From assembly GCA_030065635.1 (NCBI GenBank), contig JASJDJ010000025.1, forward strand, positions 1 to 51,353: a stretch of DNA of 51,353 nt. The letters are read 5' to 3'. Positions 17,584 through 26,873 of the stretch are shown piece after piece. Position numbers and translations under genes: made by a program. How positions within the stretch are numbered: position 1 is the first letter of the stretch; each line of letters begins with the position of its first letter. The notes beneath the pieces are model-generated. The model did not search any database and was not told the DNA's origin. It saw nothing but the letters and a program-made list of their open reading frames with translations. Source of the stretch: Xenococcaceae cyanobacterium MO_188.B32. Lineage in GTDB: Bacteria > Cyanobacteriota > Cyanobacteriia > Cyanobacteriales > Xenococcaceae.

Positions 17584-18001
17584 TCAATATAGTCCTTTTA
17601 TACTTAAGTTAGTAATTACACGAAATGTAAAGAAAAATGCACTGATGAATTAAACAAGCTTCTGTTTAGCCGTGGCGGAAAATCGCAGCTAAATTGCTCA
17701 GAAGTTCTTTATTTCAGAGCATTAATGAAAATGGACTAACCTAGTTTTATTACTTTCTTTGGCTATCTAACCCAATAACTAGGAAATAAGCTGACTGAAG
17801 ATGCTATTAACCAAGATAATAAGTTAGCGTGCAGTTAGTCTGTCTATATTTTAAATTCTATTTGTCTATTGGCAAATTTCTTTTTAGGCTAATCTATATA
17901 ATAGTAAATTTGCACTAATTTATTAAGGAGTAAGAGCAGTTCGCGAACTGCCCCTACAACTGAACTTCTATCTTCTATAACCAAAGAGTAAAATAAAAAT
18001 A
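17584..18001. other. divergent intergenic region
   Basis: No gene seen. The region separates two divergent genes and must hold both promoters, but I cannot place them firmly. A perfect palindrome GCAGTTCGCGAACTGC lies at 17936-17951, followed by CCCTAC, as in the palindrome family near the TldE-like gene. Confidence 0.5.
17936..17951. repeat. 16-bp perfect palindrome
   Basis: GCAGTTCGCGAACTGC, 50 bases before the start of the next gene. The flanking CCCTAC matches that of the palindromes around 13914 and 15260. Confidence 0.6.
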
Positions 18002-18826
18002 ATGTTGACGCAATTTCGTACTCGCTATCCTCATGGCAGTTTAATTAGTGAATTAATTACCATCGATCGCGGACAGTATATAGTTAAAGTTACGCTGCAA
18101 GTTGAGGAAGTTGTTCTCTCTACTGGTCTAGCTGCGGACGATCGAGTTGAAAATGCCGAAGATCGGGCTAGAGAACGAGCATTATTAGCTCTAGCTTTAG
18201 ATAGCACCGCTAATCTTCCAATTTCGGCAGTAACTAATGTTAATCATGCTGACAAAGTAACCAATAAATCATCCCATCAACAGGCTACAACCCCAAGACA
18301 ATTATCTACAGAACGCGAAGCCGATCGAGTACAGCCTCTTCCCGTCAATACACCTATGGCTTCAACTTCTAGTCTTGGAGAAAAAAGAGATTCAGGAGTT
18401 AATAACCATCTGCTTGAATCATCTAACTTTTCTCAAGAAATTGACAAAACAGATTTTAATGCTCCTTCCCACGATCTATCCTTATCTACCGCACCCCCAT
18501 CGGCAGAGTTGATAGAGTCAAAGCCCGTTCTGCCTTCTCTCGATGCGCCTTTCTCGGACGACGGAGTATCTTCTACGGAGAAAACTAGTCCAGAACAATT
18601 AGATAATTCACTGCCAGAAGTTCCGTCAACTCAGACTCTAGAAACTGTCGAATTTGATTTTAATGAAATTATCGATAAAACAGATATAGAAATTAAACGT
18701 TTGGGTTGGACAAAAGAACAAGGACGAGATTTTTTGCTACAAACTTATGGTAAGCGATCGCGCCTCCATCTTACTAACGAAGAATTAATGGATTTTCTTC
18801 ATTATTTAGAGTCTCAACCCAATTGA
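18002..18826 (+). CDS. conserved hypothetical protein, two small domains joined by a disordered linker
   Basis: 274 residues. The first 75 (MLTQFRTRYPHGSLISELI, then VENAEDRARERALLALALD) look like a small alpha-beta domain with two beta strands and a helix, similar in outline to Rad52-like or dsRBD folds. Residues about 80-215 are Ser/Pro/Thr-rich and probably disordered. The last 45 (RLGWTKEQGRDFLLQTYGKR, then LTNEELMDFLHYLES) form a helical module resembling the C-terminal tails of DNA-annealing proteins. A nucleic-acid role is possible but unproven. No ribosome site is clear. The gene converges with the next one, 27 bases apart. Confidence 0.6.
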   Translation: MLTQFRTRYPHGSLISELITIDRGQYIVKVTLQVEEVVLSTGLAADDRVENAEDRARERALLALALDSTANLPISAVTNVNHADKVTNKSSHQQATTPRQLSTEREADRVQPLPVNTPMASTSSLGEKRDSGVNNHLLESSNFSQEIDKTDFNAPSHDLSLSTAPPSAELIESKPVLPSLDAPFSDDGVSSTEKTSPEQLDNSLPEVPSTQTLETVEFDFNEIIDKTDIEIKRLGWTKEQGRDFLLQTYGKRSRLHLTNEELMDFLHYLESQPN

Positions 18827-18853
18827 GTTTGGAGTTAATTTCCGATTCAACTA

Positions 18854-19870
18854 TTAACTATGAACTGAATCGGAATGTTCAAACTTTGGTAGTTCTACGG
18901 CAGCTAAAGACTTTGGTTTTTTGTTATTGTCGACAGTATTAATTAGTGGAGAGGGCCAATTAGCTTCTTTAGAGTTTTTACTAATTAGTTTTAATTCCGA
19001 TTCCCGAGGATAATTTTCTTTCTGAATACCTAGATTAGAAGATTTGATGGTAGAAGTTTCCTTGGTTGCTTGAAATTGCGACCAAGCTTGAATCGGTTGA
19101 GGGTGAATTGGCAATAGATCGCTATTTATTTTTGTCTCGGCTAAGGGACTAGAAGAATTTACATCTAGATACTTATCTAAAGCTGCTTTATATTGCAAAG
19201 TGTATCTTTGCTGACGATTGAGGCGAGCAGAAAGTTCTTCTACTTGCTGGTTTTTGAGCGATAAATCATGAGTTTGCTTATTATGCTTTTCTTGTAGTAA
19301 AGCACATTCTCTTTCCAGTCGAGCAAAATTTTCATTAGCTGTTTCTAGCTGTTTGTTTAAGCTATCTACAAGAACTTTTTGACCGTGAATTTCTTTCTGA
19401 GAAGTTTCTAGTTCTTGGATGAGGCGGGCAATTTCTTCTCGATCGTGATTAATTTCTTCTGCTTGTTGAGCAATAAGCATATCGGTACTTTGAGAGCGTA
19501 GCTTATACTCCTTAATTCTGTTATTTGTTTCTGCTACTTCTTGTTCTAAATGAAAGACTTTTTTCAGAAGCTTGCGATTGTGTTCTCTTAATTTATGAGC
19601 TAATTTATGCCAATCGATATCTTTAGGTTTTTGTGTTTCTTGACTATTATTTTCTGGCACTAGAGTAGGTGACGACAAATTTTCGGAATTAGACTCTTGT
19701 TTACCAGCCAAATTCACCAAATTTGATAAGTTTTCTCGTTTATTTTCGTTTGATAAGTTTTCTCGTTTATTTTCGTCAGAATTAGCATGATTATCCATTT
19801 CCATTTTACTTATAGAATGGGTATGAGAATTCGAGTTGACAGATTGGTTCGGATTATTGATTTCACTCAT
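18854..19870 (-). CDS. coiled-coil protein of unknown function
   Basis: 338 residues. Residues 1-80 are polar and disordered and contain a 9-residue tandem repeat (ENKRENLSN twice). A long coiled coil covers about 85-235 (KLREHNRKLLKKVFHLEQEV to VEELSARLNRQQRYTLQYK). The C-terminal 100 residues are again low-complexity. No membrane segment. A scaffold or division-related role is conceivable. The family looks cyanobacterial but I cannot name it. Confidence 0.65.
   Translation of the reverse strand: MSEINNPNQSVNSNSHTHSISKMEMDNHANSDENKRENLSNENKRENLSNLVNLAGKQESNSENLSSPTLVPENNSQETQKPKDIDWHKLAHKLREHNRKLLKKVFHLEQEVAETNNRIKEYKLRSQSTDMLIAQQAEEINHDREEIARLIQELETSQKEIHGQKVLVDSLNKQLETANENFARLERECALLQEKHNKQTHDLSLKNQQVEELSARLNRQQRYTLQYKAALDKYLDVNSSSPLAETKINSDLLPIHPQPIQAWSQFQATKETSTIKSSNLGIQKENYPRESELKLISKNSKEANWPSPLINTVDNNKKPKSLAAVELPKFEHSDSVHS
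19733..19786 (-). repeat. 27-bp tandem repeat in coiled-coil gene
   Basis: Two identical 27-base units (each containing GATAAGTTTTCTCGTTTATT) encode the doubled ENKRENLSN. The repeat keeps the frame and lies in the disordered N-terminus. Confidence 0.7.
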
Positions 19871-19945
19871 CGGGATTAAGGGTAATTTAAGGATTAAATT
19901 GAAGAGATAAAGTTAAATATAATTTGAAGACAATAACTATACTTT

Positions 19946-20229
19946 AGACCTCTCGCCAGAGTAAATGTCAATTGGAGAAACAAATCAACAAAACACCTCA
20001 ATTAACCAAAACTATAAAGCTAAGAGCTAAAAGCGCGACAACGCGGTCTTGGACGGGGCGATTCTCGCTCTTGACGCGGAATGCGCGGGGGCTTGCGACC
20101 TGGAATTGAATTCCAGGTCGTTCCCCCGACCAAGTTCAAGAGTCAGCCCCTTGGGTTCCCCCCATGAGCGATTGTCGTAAGAAGCTAAAAGCCAACACAA
20201 ACGAGATTTTTAATTTATGAAAGAGGTCT
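19946..20229. repeat. dispersed repeat, long copy carrying a GC-rich palindromic insert
   Basis: The ends AGACCTCT (19946-19953) and AGAGGTCT (20222-20229) are inverted repeats. The outer parts align with the short copy at 12449-12549. The middle (about 20033-20178) is a GC-rich block absent from that copy. It contains CGACCTGGAATT-G-AATTCCAGGTCG (20096-20120), a perfect 12+1+12 palindrome with an outer GGGGG/CCCCC stem. It also contains GCGGAATGC (20076-20084) and GACCAAG (20128-20134). Confidence 0.65.
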
Positions 20230-20306
20230 TTTATTTGTGCCTCGTTTTGACTAGGTAAAGCTTAGACCCTTTTTTCTTAATTGCCCACATTTATTAACAA
20301 TAGTTT

Positions 20307-21353
20307 TCAACTTATATTTTTTGTTAACAATTCCTGATGAAGTAAAGCGCGATCGCGCATCGCTTCTATTTGCGTACTATTTAAAGCCTCCCCATTGGCA
20401 TAGTGTTCTAGCCAAACAGTACTAATTTCACTGGCATCTGCTGGTAGTTGGCTTAATTCCCAACCAGGAAGAGAAAGTTCGGACATTAATTGACTGACTT
20501 TAGGGTCGTAGCTGAGGGCAAAACAACGACATTGTTCTGCTGCTGCCATAATTAAACTATGAAAACGCATCCCGATCGCCATTTCTACCCCTCTAAACAG
20601 TCCTTTTAATTCTCTTGGGTCGGATAGAGTAACAATTTGTTTCTTACCAGGTAATTTAGCCTCAATAGAGCGGGCGATCGCCAGATCTTTAGTAACCTGA
20701 AAAGGTACAAGCAAAATATAAGTATCTGTTGCTTGCTGAAATTGAACCAAAGCGGTAGTTAAATTTTCTAGTCTTTGCGGGGTTAACTGAGGGTGAGAGC
20801 GCAAAGTTACTGCCACCCTTGGGGCAGGTAAATCTGCTATACCCGGTACGGATTTAGATTCTAATGCCCAGACAGGATCGGGAGCAACCAAAGGAGAAAT
20901 ATGCCAATCTGTTAAGATTTGGGCCGATTTATGGTCGCGGACACTAATAGCAGTACAGTTAAGTAAGACTTGTTTGGTTAACCAACGGGTGAATGGCTTT
21001 TGTAAAGGACCTATTCCTTGCGCCCAGGCAATAGTCTTTAAACCCCTTTGTTGTGCTAGTGCCATTAGACCTGCGTAGTAGATAGGGCTAGTAATACTGG
21101 TAACATCTTGCATCAGGCTTCCCCCTCCCCAAATAAACCAATCCGAGAGTTTTAGGGCTTGAAGGATGGGAAAAGCAGAAGCTCGATCGCAACTCTCCAC
21201 ACCGTAGCGTTTTTTGGTTTCTTTGGGATTGCCAGAAAGTACGATCAGTTGAACGTGTGGTGGTAACATTTGCAGCAAAGACATTAACAAAGCCTCATCG
21301 CCACCGTTACCTTTGCCATAATAGCCACAGATTACTGCTCTAGTTTGACTCAT
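20307..21353 (-). CDS. csaB: polysaccharide pyruvyl transferase CsaB
   Basis: 348 residues, the usual length. Characteristic segments are GYYGKGNGGDEALL (about 10-23), FIWGGGSLMQDVTS, KTIAWAQGIGPL, GMRFHSLIMAAA and a C-terminal FALSYDPKV. CsaB adds a ketal pyruvate to cell-wall polysaccharide, creating the anchor for S-layer homology (SLH) domain proteins; the cyanobacterial outer membrane relies on this link. It acts in the cytoplasm. The gene is divergent from the broken dynamin gene, 50 bases away, so the two share a promoter region. Confidence 0.88.
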   Translation of the reverse strand: MSQTRAVICGYYGKGNGGDEALLMSLLQMLPPHVQLIVLSGNPKETKKRYGVESCDRASAFPILQALKLSDWFIWGGGSLMQDVTSITSPIYYAGLMALAQQRGLKTIAWAQGIGPLQKPFTRWLTKQVLLNCTAISVRDHKSAQILTDWHISPLVAPDPVWALESKSVPGIADLPAPRVAVTLRSHPQLTPQRLENLTTALVQFQQATDTYILLVPFQVTKDLAIARSIEAKLPGKKQIVTLSDPRELKGLFRGVEMAIGMRFHSLIMAAAEQCRCFALSYDPKVSQLMSELSLPGWELSQLPADASEISTVWLEHYANGEALNSTQIEAMRDRALLHQELLTKNIS

Positions 21354-21403
21354 TTAAAATCTTAATTTTGTAATATTGTTATTATCTCTAAACGAGGAAA
21401 GCA

Positions 21404-22509
21404 ATGAGCAGTCCCATTATTGACGAAACTGTATCTAAATACAAGTCGGCTTTAGATCGGTTACTTGCAGAGATACAACAGTTTTCTCAACAAATTAATA
21501 ACCCAGAATTAGAAAAAACCCTGGCAAGCCTACGGCAAAACATTAATGAACCGTTTTTGTTTGTGGTGGTGGGGGAGGTTAAGGCGGGTAAGAGTAGTTT
21601 TGTTAATGCCCTACTCGAAGAAAATATTTGTCAAACTGCTATAGACTGGCTCAAAATGAAAAGAGGTCTCGTTATGAATTAGAATCTTTAGTAGAAAGAT
21701 TATTAGCCAAATACGATAAAATTACCGCCAAAATTAAAGCAGAGTTCCGAGAAAACTTAACTATTATTACATTAATCAAAGGTTCTCTTGCTGCTTGGTT
21801 TAATCCAGAAAAATCAACTCAAGCTTGGATGGAAAACCTCAAGCAACGCTGCGAACGAGAATTAAAATCTTCTTTAGGAGAAATTTCTCAAGACGGTGTA
21901 CAACATTTTGTCGATGGTATTCGCCAATTATTAGACGCATTAATAGACGATTTACAAAAAATTCGCGAACCAAAAGTAAAAACAGATAATCTTTCTTTAA
22001 AAATAATCGAACGTCGTCAACAAGTGGTTGAAGATGTCGGAGAAAAAATAGCCCACTTGCTAGAAGATGAATCTTTTTTAAGAGCGATCGAATCTATTAA
22101 TGCTAGTATTGCTCCTCGTTTTTTGGGTGGTAGTGCAGCCACAGTAGCAGGAACGTTAATTACAGCTATTACTGAAGTTGTTTTACTAGATATTTTAGGG
22201 GCTGCTTTTGCTGGGGTGGGAATTGTTCTTGCAGGAGGAACTATCTTTCTCAAAAGAAAAAAAATAATTCAGCAATTTGAGCAAAAACTAGACCGAGAAA
22301 AAGATAAGTTTACAGGGGAGATATCCAATAAATTAAACTCTCAACTCAGTATTATTTACGAAGAAATCGAACGTAATTTTATTGATATTTATAATTATGT
22401 AGAGAAAGAAGAACAACATATTATTCCTCTAGTGGAACAATATCAGCAAATTCAGGCTCGATCGACTAAACTATTTACTTCTATACAGAATGATTTTGCT
22501 AAAAAATAA
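21404..22509 (+). pseudogene. dynamin-like GTPase, internally deleted and frameshifted
   Basis: The 5' frame (ATG 21404 with GAGGA ribosome site) encodes about 80 residues ending in an intact P-loop GEVKAGKSSFVNALL and then ENICQT. It then meets, in another frame at about 21628-21660, the 3' part of a bacterial dynamin-like protein (RLAQNEKRSRYELESLVERL onward), with a C-terminal hydrophobic hairpin (about 22130-22250) and coiled coil. The switch regions, DxxG and NKxD motifs that should lie between are missing, so several hundred bases have been lost. The remaining parts still read well, which suggests recent decay. Such proteins normally remodel membranes. Confidence 0.75.
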
Positions 22510-22581
22510 TAAAGACTTGGTAGTAGTAAAAAATTCAGGAGTCAGAACTCTAAATTCCGAACTCCGAACTCCGAACTAATA

Positions 22582-23448
22582 TTAACGTCTTCTCATCCGC
22601 ATTCCCCCTCTACTTCTACTGCCAAATCCACTTCTACTACCAAAACCACTAGGACGTTTAAGCTGTCTAGTTTTACTAGAACCAGAAGAGCGTAAAGTAC
22701 TAGAACCAAACCCGGAACCAGTAGAGCGAGTCCCGGTAGAATTAGGCTTACGAAGAGAATTTCTGCTACTTGGTGTATTGCTTCTTATACTGCCTGTGGT
22801 ACGAAGCGTTTGACGATTTCTAACCGCTGCTGGAGGTCTATTATAACGCTCTTGATAGCGATCGACTGCTTGAGAATAGCTGCTACCATAACCACCATAT
22901 CCAGTAATAACTCCTCCTGGTTGATAGACAGGGGGTACATAGTACTGAGGGGTAAATAACAAACTACCTAACGCTTGTCCAGCTAAGGCACCAGCAAAAG
23001 GAGCCCAAAAACTAGATTCCCGACGGACAATTACGGTTTCTTGTTGACCAGTTTGGGGGTTAGTTTGGGTTTCCGTGACGTTGTGAACGTACTCTATTTT
23101 AAAATCTTCTGTCAAGTGCATCACTGACTGCCCATTATCAACTTGAAGATAAGTTTTCTCCCCGTTGGCAATTTCTTCATCTGTTAAACGTGCCATTTGT
23201 AAATTAGCAGTTTGTAAAACAGGAGGCTTTCCTGGAGGAGTATTGAGTAGCATTAAAGTATACTCACCATTAACATCATCATAGGTAGCTTGCTGTACGG
23301 GATACTTCCCATCAGCGATCGAAGTTGGCGCAGAAGCAACATTATTATTAAAAGTTTGTCCAGATTGATTTGCCGATGGCGAACCACAAGCAACTGTAGT
23401 CCAGCACAACGATAGGGACATTAACACAATTAGAAATTTACGTAGCAT
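22582..23448 (-). CDS. lipoprotein with Gly/Ser/Arg-rich basic tail
   Basis: 288 residues. The signal peptide ends in the lipobox TTVACGS (Cys21). A folded region follows to about residue 150, then a glycine-containing hydrophobic patch (FAGALAGQALGSLLF), a Tyr/Pro/Gly stretch and a strongly basic C-terminal tail of about 85 residues, rich in Ser, Arg and Gly (RPSGFGSRSGFGSRSRGGM). No catalytic motif is visible. Similar proteins with such tails occur in cyanobacteria without a known role; the tail could bind polyanions such as exopolysaccharide (inference). The gap downstream carries a short tandem repeat of AACTCCG. Confidence 0.6.
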   Translation of the reverse strand: MLRKFLIVLMSLSLCWTTVACGSPSANQSGQTFNNNVASAPTSIADGKYPVQQATYDDVNGEYTLMLLNTPPGKPPVLQTANLQMARLTDEEIANGEKTYLQVDNGQSVMHLTEDFKIEYVHNVTETQTNPQTGQQETVIVRRESSFWAPFAGALAGQALGSLLFTPQYYVPPVYQPGGVITGYGGYGSSYSQAVDRYQERYNRPPAAVRNRQTLRTTGSIRSNTPSSRNSLRKPNSTGTRSTGSGFGSSTLRSSGSSKTRQLKRPSGFGSRSGFGSRSRGGMRMRRR

Positions 23449-23738
23449 AAAACTAAAATGTTTCTAATAATACACTCTGCTTTTGATTGTAGAACTTTCT
23501 TGAAAGTATATATTTACGGTTAACAGTACCTTAATTCGTTTATAGTTTATGTAGTAACAATTTATACGTATCGATAATCCTCAGATTTATTTTCGTAACG
23601 CTAAAGCATTCAAAATAGCATTGCTCAGTGTCATGTCCTCATCTTAGAACATAATCTCTGCCGAATAGATAAAAGGCAAAATTTTCCCAACTCCCAACTC
23701 CTTACAGCCAAGGCATACCTTGTCTCTCCGAACTCCAA
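23449..23738. other. intergenic region, nothing recognised
   Basis: About 290 bases with no gene or strong hairpin. It contains scattered short words such as AACTCC and GAACTCC that recur in nearby gaps. Confidence 0.4.
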
Positions 23739-24839
23739 TTATTCCAATGATTTGATTTGTCGATTAATTTTTTGGTTAATTTCGTGTAAAACAGACAATT
23801 TATCCCAAGAATGAGAATTAATTCGACGACAGTTTTGAATTTGCTCTAATTTTCGTTCTAGTTGCTTTGCTATTTCTATAACTTGGTCTCCTAATTCTTC
23901 TATTTGTCTTTTTTGATATAAGGCTAAAACTTTACCTCGTATCACTTGTAGAGTAGCTTCTTCTCCATATTTACCTGGGTTAATCCGCCAAAGTAATAAT
24001 AATCTTTCTTGTTTATAAGAACGTTCTATTTCACCTTTATAAACTTGTTTGACTGGAATATTGGGCAGCTTGACTAAGCGTTTTAATTCCTCTAAAACTC
24101 CTTGAAATGTTCTAGCAGCTACGGGGTCTATAGATAGTTTTAAATTACCATTTTGACTCCAACTAATGCGACCATTACTAGGCAATCTTTCAAACTGAAT
24201 TCGTCCATTTCCAGCTATTAAAACCCTGGCTAATAACTCTTGCCATAATATTTGTGGTGGTAGAGAAGAGAGAAATCTAGGAGGAGCAGACATATACTTA
24301 GGTCGCAAATCTAGACCTAAAGGAGTCTGAACGGGTTTTTGGTTACCAACATTTAATACCGATTGGGCTTGAAGGACAGACTGATTATTATGATTAAATT
24401 GTGCAGAACGCTGATTGTCTTTTTCCTCAATTTCTTCTGGATTATCGAGAATTAGAGTTGGTCTTTCTTGCAACATAGATGACGCATCAGGAGTAACTGA
24501 CTTTTGAGAATCAGAACGCCGAGAGTAGGCAGAAAGAATTAATTGATGAGTTTTAAGGTCTATCTGTTTTGTAGATATAGAGTCAACCCGATTAGCACAA
24601 CAAGAACGAACATAGTTCAGTGCCGTTGTATCCTTTGGGTTTACTATGCCTATGACCAGATGTCTATCCTTTAAATCAAGGGGAATAAGTTGATAGGAGA
24701 TACAATCTTTATAAGTCAGGATATTACCTATTAGGTCAAATATCTGTTTGGGGTTAGTATTAGACCAATTAATTTTACTATTAGTAGAATTTTCTGATGT
24801 TAAAGATTTAATCTGAGCAGAATATTTGGATTGGGACAT
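23739..24839 (-). CDS. PilB/GspE N-terminal-like protein without ATPase domain
   Basis: 366 residues. Residues about 30-110 resemble the MshEN/T2SSE N-terminal domain of pilus ATPases (YQLIPLDLKDRHLVIGIVNP, then ALNYVRSCCANRV). A low-complexity linker follows (110-190), and residues about 195-330 recall the N2 domain just before the ATPase core (LLARVLIAGNGRIQFERLPS, GRISWSQNGNLKLSIDP). No Walker A or B motif is present. It may be a regulator of type IV pili or secretion, possibly binding c-di-GMP as MshEN domains do (inference). A basic helix ends the protein. It is 80 bases downstream of the ABC exporter on the same strand. Confidence 0.6.
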   Translation of the reverse strand: MSQSKYSAQIKSLTSENSTNSKINWSNTNPKQIFDLIGNILTYKDCISYQLIPLDLKDRHLVIGIVNPKDTTALNYVRSCCANRVDSISTKQIDLKTHQLILSAYSRRSDSQKSVTPDASSMLQERPTLILDNPEEIEEKDNQRSAQFNHNNQSVLQAQSVLNVGNQKPVQTPLGLDLRPKYMSAPPRFLSSLPPQILWQELLARVLIAGNGRIQFERLPSNGRISWSQNGNLKLSIDPVAARTFQGVLEELKRLVKLPNIPVKQVYKGEIERSYKQERLLLLWRINPGKYGEEATLQVIRGKVLALYQKRQIEELGDQVIEIAKQLERKLEQIQNCRRINSHSWDKLSVLHEINQKINRQIKSLE

Positions 24840-24919
24840 AACTTGCCCTATATAAATATCATATATACTTGATTATAGGTAAGGAAATTTACTTAAGCAA
24901 TACGCAAATTGTCTTAGTT

Positions 24920-26668
24920 CTAATCTAATAGTTCTGCTAATTGGTGTTGTAACCAAAGATTTTTATACAATCCCGAGGTTTCTACTAGTTCTTGGTGTGT
25001 ACCAACTTGTAAAATTTTGCCCCTATCCATAACTACGATGCGATCTGCGGTAGCAGCAGCCGATAACTGGTGAGAAATAAAAATTATGGTTTTTTTCTGC
25101 CTTTCAGTAGAAAGATTACTGAGAATTTGGGTAGCGGTTTGATTGTCTACGCTAGAAAGGGCATCATCTAAAATGAGTACGGGAGCATCAATTAATAAAG
25201 CTCTTGCCAAAGAAGTACGCTGACGTTGACCTCCAGACAGGGTAATTCCTCTTTCCCCGACTATTGTTTCATATTTTTGGGGAAAATTGAGTATTTCTGG
25301 ATGGATTTGAGCTTGTTTGGCTGCATATTCTATCTCTGGTGTTTCGCTCAACGGCTCACCATAACGAATGTTATTTTTAATAGTGGTACTAAAAAGAAAA
25401 CTGTCTTGGGGTACATAAGCGATCGCTCTACGTAAATCTTTTAGTAATAGCTTAGTAATATCTTTGTCATCTAAAAATATTTGTCCTTCTTCCACATCTA
25501 GCAAGCGAGGAATAAGATTGGCTAAGGTAGATTTACCGGCACCAATGGAACCAACAATGGCAACGGTTTCTCCTGAGTGAATAGTTAAGTTAATATTTTC
25601 TAGAGCAGGGTTAGTTGCACCGGGATAAGTATAAGTAAGATTACGGAAGGTAATTTTGCCGTTAACTTCTTCTAGGGGTAAAGGAGTAGCTTCAGGAGAA
25701 TTACTTACCTGGGCTTGGGCATAAAGAATTGCCAGTAGGCGATCGATACTGACTTCCCCTCGTTGATAGGTAGTAATCGTAAATCCCAGTAGGGCAGTAG
25801 GAAAGACTAACCTTTCTACAAATAAAAGAAGAGCGACAAAATCACCTACAGTAATTTCTCCTTGGGCGATCGATCTGGTTCCTAACCACAGTAGTAATAA
25901 TAAACTTAAATAAGAAATTCCTTCTACTAGAGGAAACAATAAATTTCTGGTTCTGGCTAAAGATAAGTTAGCTGCTAATAACTGCCGATTTTTTTGGCGA
26001 AAAGCATTTCTTTCCTGAGTTTCTTGGGCATATATTTTAATTAAAGCCATGCCACTCATATCTTCTTGGATTAATTCACTGAGATCGGCAAGTTTTTCTT
26101 GTACTTTGAGTTGAAAGTCCCGCAATTTACTGCTGAACAATTGCACGGTAATAATCATCACGGGATAAACTGCAATGGCAATTAAAGTTAAACGAACGTT
26201 AATTGCTAACATGGCAGGAAAAGTCAAACCATAGGCAAATACTATATTTACCAAACTCAATACCGAAAAACCTAACAAACGACGAATATTGTCTACATCA
26301 CTAGTAGAACGACTGATCAAATCACCAGCAGTATTAGTGGCAAAATAACCAGGTTCGAGAGACAGCAGGTGGCGAAAAATCTTTTGCTTTAAATCGAACT
26401 CTACTTTTCTGCCTACTCCAAAGATTAAGATGCGCGAAAGCATCCTAATTATCCACATTCCTGAAGCAAGTACTAACAGTAAAATAGCATAACCAGATAA
26501 GTCTCTAAAACTAAATCCAGTTTTTAGTTCATCGATGCTATCTCTAATCAACAGAGGAATATATACACCAACAGCATTAACAACTAATAAAGAAATAACA
26601 CCCAACAGAACCATTCGCCAGTGGGGACGAAGATAAGCAGCCAGTTTTTTCAACCGTGAATTTACCAT
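24920..26668 (-). CDS. ABC exporter, fused membrane and ATPase domains
   Basis: 582 residues, a half-transporter of the MsbA/MdlB type. Residues 1-310 form the six-helix membrane domain with HLLSLEPGYF and DLISRSTSDVDNIRR coupling segments. The ATPase domain has Walker A GSIGAGKST, the Q-loop AYVPQDSFLF, signature LSGGQRQR, Walker B VLILDDALSS and switch His in FISHQLS. It works as a dimer in the inner membrane. Candidate cargo is lipid, lipid-linked sugar or drug. It is divergent from a glycosyltransferase cluster, so a role in surface polysaccharide export is possible. Confidence 0.88.
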   Translation of the reverse strand: MVNSRLKKLAAYLRPHWRMVLLGVISLLVVNAVGVYIPLLIRDSIDELKTGFSFRDLSGYAILLLVLASGMWIIRMLSRILIFGVGRKVEFDLKQKIFRHLLSLEPGYFATNTAGDLISRSTSDVDNIRRLLGFSVLSLVNIVFAYGLTFPAMLAINVRLTLIAIAVYPVMIITVQLFSSKLRDFQLKVQEKLADLSELIQEDMSGMALIKIYAQETQERNAFRQKNRQLLAANLSLARTRNLLFPLVEGISYLSLLLLLWLGTRSIAQGEITVGDFVALLLFVERLVFPTALLGFTITTYQRGEVSIDRLLAILYAQAQVSNSPEATPLPLEEVNGKITFRNLTYTYPGATNPALENINLTIHSGETVAIVGSIGAGKSTLANLIPRLLDVEEGQIFLDDKDITKLLLKDLRRAIAYVPQDSFLFSTTIKNNIRYGEPLSETPEIEYAAKQAQIHPEILNFPQKYETIVGERGITLSGGQRQRTSLARALLIDAPVLILDDALSSVDNQTATQILSNLSTERQKKTIIFISHQLSAAATADRIVVMDRGKILQVGTHQELVETSGLYKNLWLQHQLAELLD

Positions 26669-26873
26669 TTTATAAATTTAACAATTTTTAATCTCTTTTT
26701 GTTAGGGATTGTGGATTAGGAATTGGAAAACCACTAAACTTATCGTAATCACCAGTCACCCATCACCAACCCATAAAAATTTGCTTTGTCTTCAAGAAGT
26801 AGCTAGGATTCTTAGTACTTTCTGATTCAATTTTTAGAGAGCGAGCCAGTTATAGCTTGACAAGGAAAAAGTT

